NCBI RefSeq assembly: GCF_001625215.2
Contig: NC_030389.2
Location: 43,079,454 to 43,143,453 of the forward strand
Reading direction: 5' to 3'
Source: Daucus carota subsp. sativus
Lineage: Eukaryota; Streptophyta; Magnoliopsida; Apiales; Apiaceae
Length of the DNA stretch: 64,000 bases
Part shown: positions 11,641 through 22,860 of the stretch, one piece after another
How the letters are laid out: every line of letters begins with the position of its first letter
Position numbering within the stretch: position 1 is the stretch's first letter
Translations under genes and position numbers: made by a program
The notes under the pieces: generated by a model
What the model was told of the DNA's origin: nothing
The model's input: the letters and a program-made list of their open reading frames with translations, nothing else
Databases searched by the model: none

Positions 11641-13057
11641 TGCAGAGAAGTGAATTCAAGAACCCTTTGAATTTACTCCAGGCTATTAGCACATACTCAA
11701 CTTAAATAGGTGCCTCACTTGATTTTGTAATTAATCTGGAAAAATTGAATCTTTTGGATTTTTGAATATTAAGAGAAGTGCTAGGTATCTGAATTGGGTA
11801 TTATAAAAGGTTCATGAATGATGTGGCGGAGAATATACGCTATTTCTATTATCATTCGCGGGTAAAATGGAAGATATTAATTGGCGTGGTTGATGTGAAG
11901 GAGGTCAGTCTCATTTATTATCTTCGTAACCGACAATGTCTTTTGCAATTTTTTTTTTCTGGAATCAATTTGAGGTCCCTGACATTTTCCTGTAATGATA
12001 TCAGGTTCACCATAAAAGATCCTGTAATGATATCTGGTTCACCAAAAAAGATAGATCCACTTTTTCAGAAAAAGAAATGAATAAAATCTACGTGGCTATA
12101 TAAATATTTTGACATTAACAAAAATCAACGTATTCATTTCGAAAAGAATCTACTGGCAACAGTTTGATTCATATTAGACTCTAACATTTTCATGCTAAGC
12201 ACCAAATTTCATTTTCATACATAATTTCATTTTCAAACATTCACGAATCATTTTGGCGTCTCTAGCATTTCACATTTAAACGGGGTTATTTCAACAAGAC
12301 CAAATATAAGGAGATCTCATGAGACCTGAGGGCCTCAACGTACCATCAATTTTGTTCCAACTTTTCAACCCTGCAAAAAGTATTCAAGCCTTACAGCAAA
12401 ACAAGTGTATGTTGGTCAAGACAGAAGAGTGTACTGTTAGTATTAGTTACCCAGGCAAAATGCATGAGCCATGGAGCTATCAGTTCTGAGTTGTCTATAT
12501 ATAGAGAAACATACCTGCTCAACACAAAGCCATATGAAAAATCTCTTGCATTGTAAAGTCTTAAGTGAGGATTAGAGGGAACTAAACATGCAGCATTGTT
12601 GTTTGATTACACTTTATGTTTAGTTTCCTCTAATATCTTACCTGTGGCTTTCACTTCTCTCCGCGTTCATTAAAACTCCTCTTCACCGCACATCTCCTTG
12701 ATTCTACTGTGTATTGCCCTATGTGAGAATCGCAGGGAATTAAATAGCCAGCATCTTTGTTTATAAGATGCATTCTGTTTAATTTCCTCCGATATCTCAT
12801 TTGTGGCTTGCACAATATTAGTTTCATCTCATTTCGCAAGAACTTCAAGAAATACTAACAAGAAATGTAGCTATAAGAGATTTGACTAAAGAATAAGGCT
12901 CAGAATCCCGAATAAGCAAGCATTTATCCTTTACAGATCGCAAACATTCAAAAAAAGACAAATTTATGGTTTAAAAGGAAATATATTCAGAGTACTATAC
13001 TCCAACAGTAAATAAAGATGAGTTCAAGATATCTGGTAATATCCTAAAGTTGCAGAC
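11641..13057. other. Conserved spacer between C1 and B1
   Basis: Almost unchanged in all four units, yet no convincing gene. It holds a short tandem repeat near 11990-12050 (cctgtaatgatatc.ggttcacca, twice). Two related 3' flank blocks at about 12550-12650 and 12720-12830 share the gag-g-aa-ta-a pattern and tttcctc..atatct. The small open frame at 11814-12080 differs by indels between copies. Confidence 0.6.
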
Positions 13058-16000
13058 TCAGGCAAGATATCGGTACAAGTTTCTTTGAGTGCCATCCCTT
13101 TCCAAATATTCACGCTCAATCAAACTCTCAATTCTTCTTCCAATCACTATAGGGTCTGCCAGGAATCTTGGCTGCAGATGCTCTGTGACCTCCGCGATGA
13201 TATCAGTATGATCCAACACTCGCCTTGATTTCATTATTCGTACTATTGCAGCATCAATATGATGATTTCGGTTATTCTCCACTCTCTGCCTTATCTCTAC
13301 TTTCTTAGGATCAGATTCCTTTTCAGCTGAAACAGTTCTTATAGTTAGTTTGTAACTTTTGCCAATGAAATTTTCATTCACGGAAAATAAATCCCCCTCA
13401 CTGACATCCTTGGTCTCCGGATCTTTTTTCAGTACATTCTTTCCCTCGACACAAGCCAAGGAGTGCAGGCTCCTCTTCAAGTCTGATGGAGGGATCTCTG
13501 TAGCCTCCTGGATCTCTCTATAGCTATACTGATCAGCATTATTGAACATCATGAGGACACACATCTGATAAGTAGATACGGTCAACTGATGCTCTTGTCC
13601 CTTCCCAAAGATTGCCTTCAAGACAGCTGTGCCCATGTTAGTTTGCCAAGACAATCTACGGCCTGCATGAATTTCTAGATAATAATAGCGGAACTTCTCA
13701 CAGAGAGCTGACATTTCAGCTGGCAGGTTGCAAGTGACAGTGGGCTGGGGAGGCCATGACCCTGTCGTCAGAACTTGGACTATAAATGTAGGGCTGTCTA
13801 CCAGCTCAGCATCATGGGCCCAATAGAACCCCAGCATTGTTTCTTGAGAGGTTATCATGTCCGCGAGCATTCTTTCTGCTTTTAAAGTGAACTGATATCC
13901 AAATTCAGTCTTTAGCATAACAATCAGACTTCTCTCAGCATTGTAAGAAACAGTTTTTGCTGACAACAGCCGTTGAGCTAAGTGTTGCTTATAGTATTTC
14001 TCAAAAACATCTTTCTCCTTTAAGAAACGGAGGAGCACCACTATCTTGTTAAGAGCAGCCTCAACATTCTCCTCACTGACTACCTTCAGACCTTTCCTCA
14101 ATGTATAATCCAGAAATAATGAGATGAATTCAGAAGAGCGAGGATTCAGATTAAAGATGCTTTCAAACGACGAATCAAAAGCATTTTGAAATGTCTTATC
14201 ATCACAAAATGCCAGATATATTATTTTATCATATTTCTCCTTGACATCCAAGAGGAACTTAACAAACTTCACAGGATTTCTTGCCCTTTCCGTATCAGCA
14301 ACAAGCTGTTCACCGGTTTCTCTGAGGTGAGAAGTCATCACAGCCTTCATCGTTGAAAGACCATCAGGAACCCCGTGAAACAAATTATACATTCTTCTCA
14401 GGTCCTCAATCTTGTCATCCATAAGCATATTCACTAAGCCCGGCGTATCCAAAAGCCTGGTCTTAATTTTAGGGGACTGTAAAACAATGTCCCTCCAAAG
14501 GTGCATGCCAAGCTCACGTACAGGGGTTTTATGGTTATGTGGAATATAAGTCCTGTCCATGTACCTCAGAATGTCATGGATCATCAGCAACACTGTCCTA
14601 TTCTTAACCCAATTTTTGAAGACTTCCTCCAGAAACAAATCACCTTCGGCCTCTGCTAAACGTTTTGAAATCTCCCTTAGGCGGTTAGTCATAGTGGACT
14701 CTACCCCTGTATACAGCATCTCGCCAAAGTTGTGCAATACCATTTCATATGCATCTCTAAGACAATGAAGAAAACATATTAGAAACATCATCTTACAGAC
14801 TTTGCAGTCACAAGTTATTGCAGATATGAGTCTGTAAACTTCAAGCAGTATCCAGATATCACAATAAATCTTGGCAGATTCTAACAAACACAATTTTAAT
14901 GAAATCTTTCAAGCAGAAAGGTAAATGATGCAACTACAAATGCAATTTAAAAAAAAATCTTACAAGCAGAAAGGTAAATTATGCAACTTGTCTTTTTCAA
15001 AATCTAGATAATATTTTACTTAATCATATGATACTATCATAACAATTATTATATTAAGTGTAAAGAGTAGTCCTTATCAACATTATAAAGTATCTAATAT
15101 CATCTCTAAGAGCATAATAACTAAAATATAAATTTAGAATACTCGGTAAGTTGCCCAAAGCACGCCATTTTACTATAATTAGCTTTCATGGTTTCCCCTT
15201 GTATCTAATATATATTCCTTAACTGTAAAAGCTATAACAACTACAAAACAAATCTAATTTTAGGGAAATAATATCTTCAGCAATGCAAAAAACTTGACTA
15301 CAAGAGCCGGTGCGTGTCAATTAGATCAAAAGCTCAGCGAAAAAACCTAGTTGAACAAAGAGAGGGAGCTTGAGTTGGGAAATTAATATGCAAGGTTATT
15401 GTTATATTTCTATAATGCGTCTTTTAAGTGCACATTGCTATATATTTAACCTCATCCCCGTTTCCTCTTTCGTTATGACATATACCTATGTTACCCGGAC
15501 TCTCCATTTTTGTGCCTATACCCGTGTCCACCGGACATGACATGGGTGTGGGTATGGGATCTGAGTCGGATCCTTCTAATTACAACCGGACACTTCACCT
15601 TGTAGCATACCAGGTCAAAATGAAAACTTAGGGCTTGTTTCAACTTGTTTATAGAGATCAAGATCCATGAATGACTTGTTTCTATGTTGTTCTATTGATT
15701 TTATGCTTCAATTTTCAGTTTATGTGATTTATGTGCAATAGACACTATTTTTATGAATGTATAATAAATCAGTCTATATAAAGTTTTACTTGCGTGGAAC
15801 TTAAGTGCCAAGTCCCCGTACCCGAGTCTAATTCCGGATCCATGTCCACGAATCCTAATTATCCTAAAACTACGAATCTGACTCTTGGATCTGTACCCGT
15901 GTCCGATACCCATACCCGTGTCCGGGTAACTTAGACATATACCATTTAAGAATTCTGTATCGAAGTCAATTGTGTATAGTAATAATAGAATAGAACAACG

Positions 16001-16508
16001 TTATAATTGTCCCCGTGTGACAATGGGTAACATAAGCCTAAAAGTATCACCGCGATAAACAATATCCCAAATCAAAAGTTCCTGTAACTATAACATAATT
16101 TTCCAATAGGGTGCTTCTTTAATATATAATCTAAAATGGTCTAAAAATCATTTATATATCTGCAGACTGATGGAATTAATTGGATTCTGTTACATGTATC
16201 AGAGGGAATAACAATCAACTAGATGCAAGCAACTTTGACAAACATAAACACGAAAAACAAAACAAAACTTCCACATAAAATGCAGCAGCAAACAATCCAC
16301 TGGTGCAACTGAAAATCAATTTAATTAAGAGAGTAAATAAGTGAAAGATTGAGGCTTACCTATAGAGCTCATGGTAACTAAGAAGCCTACCATTGTGATT
16401 GTAAATTTCATTGATAGCATGCTCCAATTTCTTCCAAATCTTCTCGGCATATTTGGCATCAACAACCTTGCGCCTCTTAAAATTCTGTTCCTTCTGATTA
16501 TTATCCAT
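13058..16508 (-). CDS. CUL3-like: Short CUL3-like cullin B1, intact
   Basis: Exon 1 is 16508-16360, the intron 16359-14757 (GTAAG...TTAG) and exon 2 14756-13058. Together they give 616 codons, or 615 residues plus stop. As a CUL3-family scaffold it would bind BTB adaptors at the N-terminus and RBX1 at the C-terminus in a ubiquitin ligase. Visible landmarks are the adaptor-binding segment LLSYHELYRDAYEMV (residues ~43-57), the KTRLL/GLVNML junction (~152), the RBX1-region motif YYKQHLAQRLL (~302-312), the neddylation lysine of IVRIMK (residue 559) and the terminal YRYLA. Against plant CUL3 (about 730 residues) roughly 115-120 residues of cullin-repeat stalk are missing at the junction. A Mutator-type MITE lies in the intron. 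B1 has Tyr in ELYR, where B2 and B3 have Gln. It is open throughout, but whether it is expressed or assembles a ligase is not shown. Confidence 0.85.
14757..14894 (-). other. Open-frame intron end preceding exon 2
   Basis: The 3' end of the intron is open and in frame with exon 2 for 46 codons, from an ATG near 14893 through ESAKIYCDIWILLEVYRLI to FLHCLR at the splice site. The same frame is kept in B2, B3, A2, A3 and A4. Intron retention or an internal promoter could give a 611-residue product that lacks the adaptor-binding helix of exon 1. The CTTAG acceptor and the continuous CUL3 match across the exon 1-exon 2 join make splicing the default reading. Confidence 0.5.
15487..15933. mobile_element. 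Mutator-like MITE in the B1 intron
   Basis: The insert is absent from the matching intron of B2 and B3. Its ends are TATGTTACCCGG and, in reverse complement, TAAGTTACCCGG. It is flanked by a direct duplication of 9-10 bp (gacatatacc at 15477-15486 and 15934-15943). The similarity of the arms continues imperfectly inward with cccgtgtcc-like phrases. Target duplication length and terminal inverted repeats fit a non-autonomous Mutator-superfamily element. Confidence 0.8.
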
Positions 16509-16783
16509 CTCTCCAGCTCTTGGCTCAATCTACTGCTGTATCATTCACCAAAAATGAACTAAATCAGCACAATCATGCAGTACAAAATTGATCAGAAGTG
16601 AACCGACATTAACATATACACTTTTTTATCAAGTAGAATCAGACACAACAATCATACAGTACAAAATTGTTATGCATGTAATCATAAGTCTAAGAAAGAA
16701 CAAGAATTAAAGAAATGATCACCAGTTTTTTAAAAGGTAAATTATTAGTACTTAAAAGACTGCACCTTGCTTTGAAATCTTTG

Positions 16784-17433
16784 AAGTAGCAGAGACTGAA
16801 TTCAGGGATTCTTTTAATTTAGTTGAGACTCCGGTGCATATTCACTTTAGGAGTAATGCTACCTACACAAAATTACAAAATCCGTTACTTATGGATATCT
16901 ACGAGAATGATATCCTCACTTAAGGAGTAATGAGGAATGCATGCTAACTACACAAAATTACAAAATCAGTTACAGTTTTTTAAGAGAATGATGTGTATAG
17001 TGAAGTATAAAGTTACCAAGTATTAATTATGCTGTCGTGTCATTTTTCTGGTACATGTTTATCATTTTATTTAAAAGTAAAGTGCATTTTGTGTAAATAT
17101 TACACTTCTAAAACATAGTAAAGTATATTTATATTTATATTTATAGTAAAGTATATTTATATTTATATTTATAAAGTATATTTATAGTATAGTAAAGTAG
17201 CAGAGACTGAATTCAGGGATTCTTTTAATTTAGTTGAGACTCCGGTGCATATTCACATTAGGAGTAATGCTACCTACACAAAATTACAAAATCCGTTACT
17301 TATGGATATCTACGAGAATGATATCCTCACTTAAGGAGTAATGAGGAATGCATGCTAACTACACAAAATTACAAAATCAGTTACAATTTTTGAAGAGAAT
17401 GATGTGTATAGTGAAGTATAAAGTTACTTAGTA
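16784..17433. repeat. 411-bp tandem duplication upstream of B1
   Basis: Sequence starting aagtagcagagactgaattc at 16784 begins again at 17195 and stays nearly identical through aagttac (17010-17016 and 17421-17427), an offset of 411 bp. The join falls in repeated agtaaagta phrases. The second copy continues beyond 17691, on the far side of a MITE. Confidence 0.8.
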
Positions 17434-17689
17434 CTCCCCCCATCTCTTAATACTTTTCCTGTTTCTCTTTGCCACGCTTGTCAACACACACTTGATCATT
17501 AACATCTTTAATTTTGTATTAATATTAAATATAAAAATTTCACTGTATTAAGTATTCATAAATACGAATCCAACAAGATCACTCATGACTAAATTTAGTC
17601 TTATAGATCAGATGTAAATAAATAATTTATCTCATGTTATGAACAGTCCCGACATATCAAATGGGAAAAGCATTTAGAGACGGAGGGAG
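17434..17689. mobile_element. Stowaway-like MITE
   Basis: Starts CTCCCCCCATCTC and ends GAGACGGAGGGAG, with TA on both sides (17432-17433 and 17690-17691). The related copy of the duplication at about 17018 has the uninterrupted sequence agtattaattatg, which serves as an empty site. Confidence 0.8.
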
Positions 17690-17854
17690 TATTAATTATG
17701 TTGTCAGGTCATTTTTGTGGTACATGTTTATCATTTTATTTAAAGGCAAAGTGCATTTTGTGTAAATATTACACTTCTAAAACATAGTAAAGTATATTTA
17801 TATTTTTTTTCTGTCATATTTTCATTATATATAAATTGTTAGAGATGAATATTA

Positions 17855-18130
17855 CTCCCTCCGTCCCTCCCAATCTCTATCTAATGAGTTGGGCACGGAA
17901 GTTATGAAATATGGATAAAGTAATGAAAAAAAGAAAGAAAAGTTGGTGAAGTGATAGGACCCATTGATTTTTAATGTATAAAAAGAAGATAGTGGAGTTT
18001 AGGTAGTGTGAAAAGGAAAGAAGTGAAGAAGTGGTGGGACCCATTGATTATTTTTGGAGAATTTTGAAATGTAAAGAATTGGATTGGCACCCAAAAAGGA
18101 AATTGTAAATAAATGGAAGGACGAAGAAAG
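17855..18130. mobile_element. Stowaway-like MITE, degenerate right end
   Basis: Begins CTCCCTCCGTCCCTCCC after TA (17853-17854) and ends GGAAGGACGAAGAAAG before TA (18131-18132). The ends are imperfect inverted repeats. It contains a twice-used phrase gggacccattgatt or aggacccattgatt. It is absent from the equivalent sites of other units. Confidence 0.65.
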
Positions 18131-18335
18131 TAGTTTTTTATACTTATATTTATCGAACATAGTTATTAATCTTTAAATATTATTAAATTCATTTCACAAA
18201 TAACAAGCATATATCAAAAAAAATTCATGGTGCAATATTTTTATAAAGTAATATAACTAGAATAAAAAGAAATTAAAACCTTGAAAATATAACTCTAATA
18301 TTCAATTTTGTCACGGCAGTCAAAGTTATTAAATA

Positions 18336-19278
18336 GTAAATGAGTAGTGCATTATGTGAGGATCGGAGGGAATTAAATAGCATTTATTTCTTCCACTGTT
18401 CAGTTAAATCTCATATGGAGAATAATTAACAAGAAATGGTTTTTCACAGACAAGCCTTCCTTCTGTTGAAGAAAACCATATGTCAGGTGTTATCCGGTCA
18501 ATGGAAATTATTAGTACTTAAAAGATTGCACATTGCTTTGAAATCTTTGAAGGAGCAGAGAATGAATTTCAGGAATTCTTCTAATTTAGTTGAGACTCCG
18601 GTGCATATTCACTTTAGGAGTAATGCTACCTACACAAAATTACAAAATCGTTTACTTATGAATATCTACGAGAATGATATCCTCATTTAAGGAGTAATGA
18701 GGAATGCATGCTAACTACACAAAATTACAAAATCAGTTACAGTTTTTTAAGAGAATGATGTGTATAGTGAAGTATAAAGTTATCAAGTATTAATTATGCT
18801 GTCGTGTCATTTTTCTGGTACATGTTTATCATTTTATTTAAAAGTAAAGTGCATTTTGTGTACCTACACTTGCAATACTGCACTTCTAAAATATAGTAAA
18901 GTGCATTTATATTTTTTTCTGTCATATTTTCATTATACATAAATTGTTCAGATGAATATTATTTGTTATGCTTATATTTATTGAACATAGTTATTAATCT
19001 TTAAATATTATTCAATTCATTACACAAATAAAAAGCACATATCAAGGAAAAAAAATCATGGTGCAACATTTTTATAAAATAATATAACTACTATAAAAAG
19101 AAAATAAAACCTTTAAAATACAACTTTAATCAATTTTGTCAGGGTTGTCCGAAAATTATTTAAACTAAACTTATTAAAATAGTAAATGAGAAGTGCATTA
19201 TGTGAGGATCGGAGGGAATTAAATAGCTAGCATTCTAAATTTCAAGTGCATTTATTTCTTCCACTGTTTTCACATATT
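18336..19278. repeat. Partial duplicate of A-type 3' flank fused to B-type 5' flank
   Basis: From about 18336 to 18505 the sequence matches the 3' flank of A genes (ttttcacagacaagccttcc...tcaatggaaatt). At about 18505-18515 it switches to the sequence normally found upstream of B genes (ttagtacttaaaagattgca, then the gactccggtgcatattc block). The switch lies in a short shared aaatt stretch, which suggests an illegitimate or unequal crossover scar. Confidence 0.7.
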
Positions 19279-19607
19279 GAGAATTTATTTTTATCTTTGA
19301 CAAAATGCAGATTTCATTACTCCAAATCATTCTAATACAATCTCTAACATTAACCGGAACAGAACTCCCGTCAAAACTACGATCAGGGTACATAACTACA
19401 TATGAGACACATGAGCAAGTTTGTGTGCGGGCATATTCGCAGATCGCTTAATAAAATACAACTTAAGGTTGTTTGCCTCCTTTATTATCTCCCTACACTC
19501 CTGAACTACTTGACCAATTCTTGAGCGCATGGGGGCTGAACTTCTGATCATCTGAACTACTACAAGGAAGTCGGATTCAATAGTAACCATAGTCCATCCC
19601 ATATAAG
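19279..19607 (-). pseudogene. RNase H-like fragment, LINE-type, inserted in the A2 3' flank
   Basis: The minus strand reads GWTMVTIESDFLVVVQMI, then IKEANNLKLYFIKRSAN and AHKLAHVSHM. This resembles the plant RNase H-like domain found at the C-terminus of LINE reverse transcriptases (ESD...VV, R.AN..AH.LA). It interrupts a flank that is continuous in A1 (gagaattagtaaaagaaatgctt). Only the C-terminal part of the domain is present, with no upstream reverse transcriptase, so it is a dead fragment. Confidence 0.7.
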
Positions 19608-19911
19608 AAATGCTTAAATTTTCGTGGTCTGCTTGCTGTTTTTTCACAGACAAGCCTTTCTTCTGTTGAAGAAAACCATATCAGGTGTTATCCAGTCAAT
19701 GGAAATTTTACACTATGTAGCTATAAGAGAGTTGAATAGAGAATATGGCTCAGAAGCCCGAATAAGCAAGCATTTATCCTTTACAGATCGCAAATATTCA
19801 AAAAAAAAGAGACAAATTTATGCTTTAAAAGGAAAATTATTCAGAGTACTATACTCCAACAGAAAATAAAGATGAGCTGAAGATATCTGGTAATAGCCTG
19901 AAGTTGCAGAG

Positions 19912-22860
19912 TCAGGCAAGATATCGGTACAAGTTTCTTTGAGTGCCATCCCTCTCCAAATATTCACGCTCAATCAAATCTTCAATTCTTCTTCCAATCA
20001 CTATAGGGTCCGGCAGAAATCTTGACTGCAGATGCTTTGTGACCTCCACAATGATATCAGTATGATCCAGCACTCGCCTTGATTTCATTATCCGTACTAT
20101 TGCAGCATCAATATGATGCTTTCGGTTTTTCTCCACCCTCTGCCTTATCTCTAGTTTTTCAGAATCAGAATCCTTTTGAGCAGAAGCAGTTCTTATAGTT
20201 AGTTTGTACCTTTTGCCAGTGAAATTTTCATTCACGGAAAATAAGTCCCCCTCACTGACATCCTTGGTGTCCGGATCTTTTTTCAGTACATTCTTTCCCT
20301 CGACACAAGCCAAGGAGTGCAGGCTCCTCTTTAAGTCTGATGGAGGGATCTCTGCAGCCTCCTCGATCTCTCTATAGCTATACTGATCAGCATTATTGAA
20401 CATCATGAGGACACACATCTGATAAGTGGATACAGTCAACTGATGCTCTTGCCCCTTCCCAAAGATTGCCTTCAAGACAGCTGTGCCCATGTTTGTTTGC
20501 CAAGACAATCTACGGCCTGCATGAATTCCTAGGTAATAAGAGCGGAACTTCTCACATAGAGCTGAAATTTCGGCTGGCAGGTTGCAAGTGACAGTGGGCT
20601 GGGGAGGCCATGACCCTGTCGTCATAACTTGGACAACCAATGTAGGACTGTCTACCAGCTCAGCATCATGGGACCAATAGAACCCCTGCATTGTTTCTTG
20701 AGAAGTTACCATATCCGCGAGCATTCTTTCTAATTTTAATGTGAACTGATATCCAAATTCAGCCTTTAGCATAAGAATCAGACTTCTCTCAGCATTTTCA
20801 GAAATATATTTCCCTGACAACAGCCGTTGAGCTAAGTGTTGCTTGTAGTATTTCTCAAAAACATCTTTCTCCTAAGTAACGGAGGAGCACCACTATCTTG
20901 TTAAGGGCGGCCTCAACATTCTCCTCACTGACTGCCTTCAGACCTTTCCTCAGTGTATGATCCAGAAACAATGAGACGAATTCAGCCGAGTGAGGATTCA
21001 GATTAAAGATGCTTTCAAATGACGAATCAAAAGCATTTTGAAATGTCTTATCATCGCTAAATGCCAGATATATTATATTATCATATTTCTCCTTGACATC
21101 CAAGAGGAACTTAACAAACTTTACAGGATTTCTTGCCCTTTCCCTATCAGTAACAAGCTGTTCACCGGTTTCTCTGAGGTGAGAAGCCATCACAGCCTCC
21201 ATCATTGAAAGACCATCTGGAACCCCGCAAAACAAATTGTACATTTTTCTCAGGTCCTCAAGCTTGTCACCCATAAGCATATTCACTAAGCCTGGCGTAT
21301 CCAAAAGCCTGGTGTTAATATTAGGGGACAGTAAAACGACGTCCCTCCAAAGATCCATGCCAAGCTTAAGTACAGGGGTTTTATGGTTATCTGGAATATA
21401 AGTCCTGTCCATGTAACTCAGAATGTCATGGATCTTCTGCAAAGCTTTCTTATGATCAACCCAATTTCTGTGGACTTCCTCCAGAAACAAATCATCTTTG
21501 GCCTCTTCTAAACCTTTTGAAATCTCTTTTAGGTGGTCAGTCATAGTGGACTCTACCCCTGTATACAGCATCTCGCCAAAGTTGTGCAATACCATTTCAT
21601 ATGCATCTCTAAGACAATGAAGAAAACATATGAGAAACATCATCTTGCAGACTTTGCAGTCACAAGGCATTGCATATATGAGTCTGTAAACTTCGAGCAG
21701 TATCCAGATATCACAATAAATCTTTGCAGATTCTAACATACACAATTTTAATGAAATTTTACGAGCAGAAAGGTAAATGATGCAGTTATAAATGCAATTT
21801 TAATGAAATATTGTGAGCAGAAAGGTAAATGGTGCAACTACAAATGCAATTTGAATGAAATCTTACGAGCAGAAAGGTAAATGATGCAACTACAAAGGCA
21901 ATTTTAATGAAATCTTACAAGCAGAAAGGTAAATGATGAACATCTTCAACAATGCAAAAAAATTGATGGTAAGAGCTAGTGTGTGTCAAGTAGATCAAAA
22001 GCTCAGCAGAAAAACCTAGTTGAACAAAGAGAGTGAGCCTGAGTTGGGAATTAATATGCAAGGTTATTGTTAAATTTCTAGAATGCGTCTCTCAAGTGCA
22101 AATTGCTATATATTTAACCTCAGCCCGGTTTCCTTTTTTGTTATGAAATATATCATCTAAGAATTCTGTATCCATTCAATTGTGTATCGTAATAATAGAA
22201 CAACGTTATAATTGTTCACATGTGATAATGGGTAACATTAGCTTAAAAGTATTACGGCCCGATTTCTTTGTTCGTTATGACATATACTATCTAAGAATTT
22301 TATATCAAATTCAATTGTTTATTATTGTCCACGTGTGACAATGGGTAACATTAGTTTAAAAGCTTTACCCCGAGAAACAATTTCCCAAATCAAAACTCCA
22401 TGTGTCTATAACATAATTTTCCAATAGGGTGATTCTTTAATATCTAATCTTAAATTGTCTCATTTTTATATATCTGCGGACTGATGGAATTAATGGGATG
22501 TCCCAGATATGATAAATGTTTACAGATGTTTCAAGACTAGTAGCAAAATACACTTTAAGCATCTGTTACATGCATGTATCAGAGTGAATAACAATCAACA
22601 AGATGGAAGCAACTTTGACAAACATAAACAAGAGAAATGCAGTAGCAAACAATTCACTGGTGCAACTGAAATCAATGTATGAGAGTAAATAAGTGAAAAT
22701 TTGAGGCTTACCTATAGAGCTCCTCGTAGCTAAGACGAAAAGCATTGTAATTGTAGATTTCATTGATAGCATGCTCCAATTTCTTCCAAATCTTCTCGGC
22801 ATACTTGGCATCAACAACCTTGCGCCTCTTAAATTTTTGTTCCTTCTGATTATTATCCAT
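19912..22860 (-). pseudogene. CUL3-like: CUL3-like gene A2, 2-bp frameshift
   Basis: Exon 1 is 22860-22712, the intron 22711-21609 and exon 2 21608-19912. The N-terminal segment is RLSYEELYRDAYEMV, and the stalk deletion at KTRLL/GLVNML is the same as in B genes. At about 20873 the sequence reads tctcctaagtaac where other A copies read tctcctttaagtaac. Two bases are lost, which breaks the frame in the middle of the protein, just before the EKDVFEKYYKQHLAQ region. The downstream part (19912-20820) is otherwise open and keeps IVRIMK and YRYLA. A2 is the most divergent A copy at base level, consistent with its more divergent neighbours C2 and the 23318 MITE. Confidence 0.85.
21744..21939. repeat. 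52-bp minisatellite in the A2 intron, ~4 copies
   Basis: Same four-unit array as in A1, with cores gagcagaaaggtaaatg and aagcagaaaggtaaatg at 52-bp spacing. Confidence 0.85.

Larger units (their letters stand above)
16509..18335. other. 5' flank of B1 and unit 1-2 junction, rearranged
   Basis: Noncoding region upstream of the B1 start codon. It contains the 411-bp tandem duplication and two MITEs listed separately, plus an AT microsatellite of tatatttatattta phrases at about 17105-17190. It accounts for most of the extra length of this unit. Confidence 0.6.

Noticed and set aside
11814-12080. 88-codon plus-strand open frame repeated in each unit
   Set aside because: The start and early codons shift by indels between units (for example aaaatggaag, aaaatgaaag, aaaatgaag), and the protein resembles nothing. 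It is part of a conserved noncoding spacer.
12651-12848. 65-codon minus-strand frame conserved in all units
   Set aside because: Covers the duplicated 3' flank blocks. Conservation follows from recent duplication, and the product matches no family I recognise.
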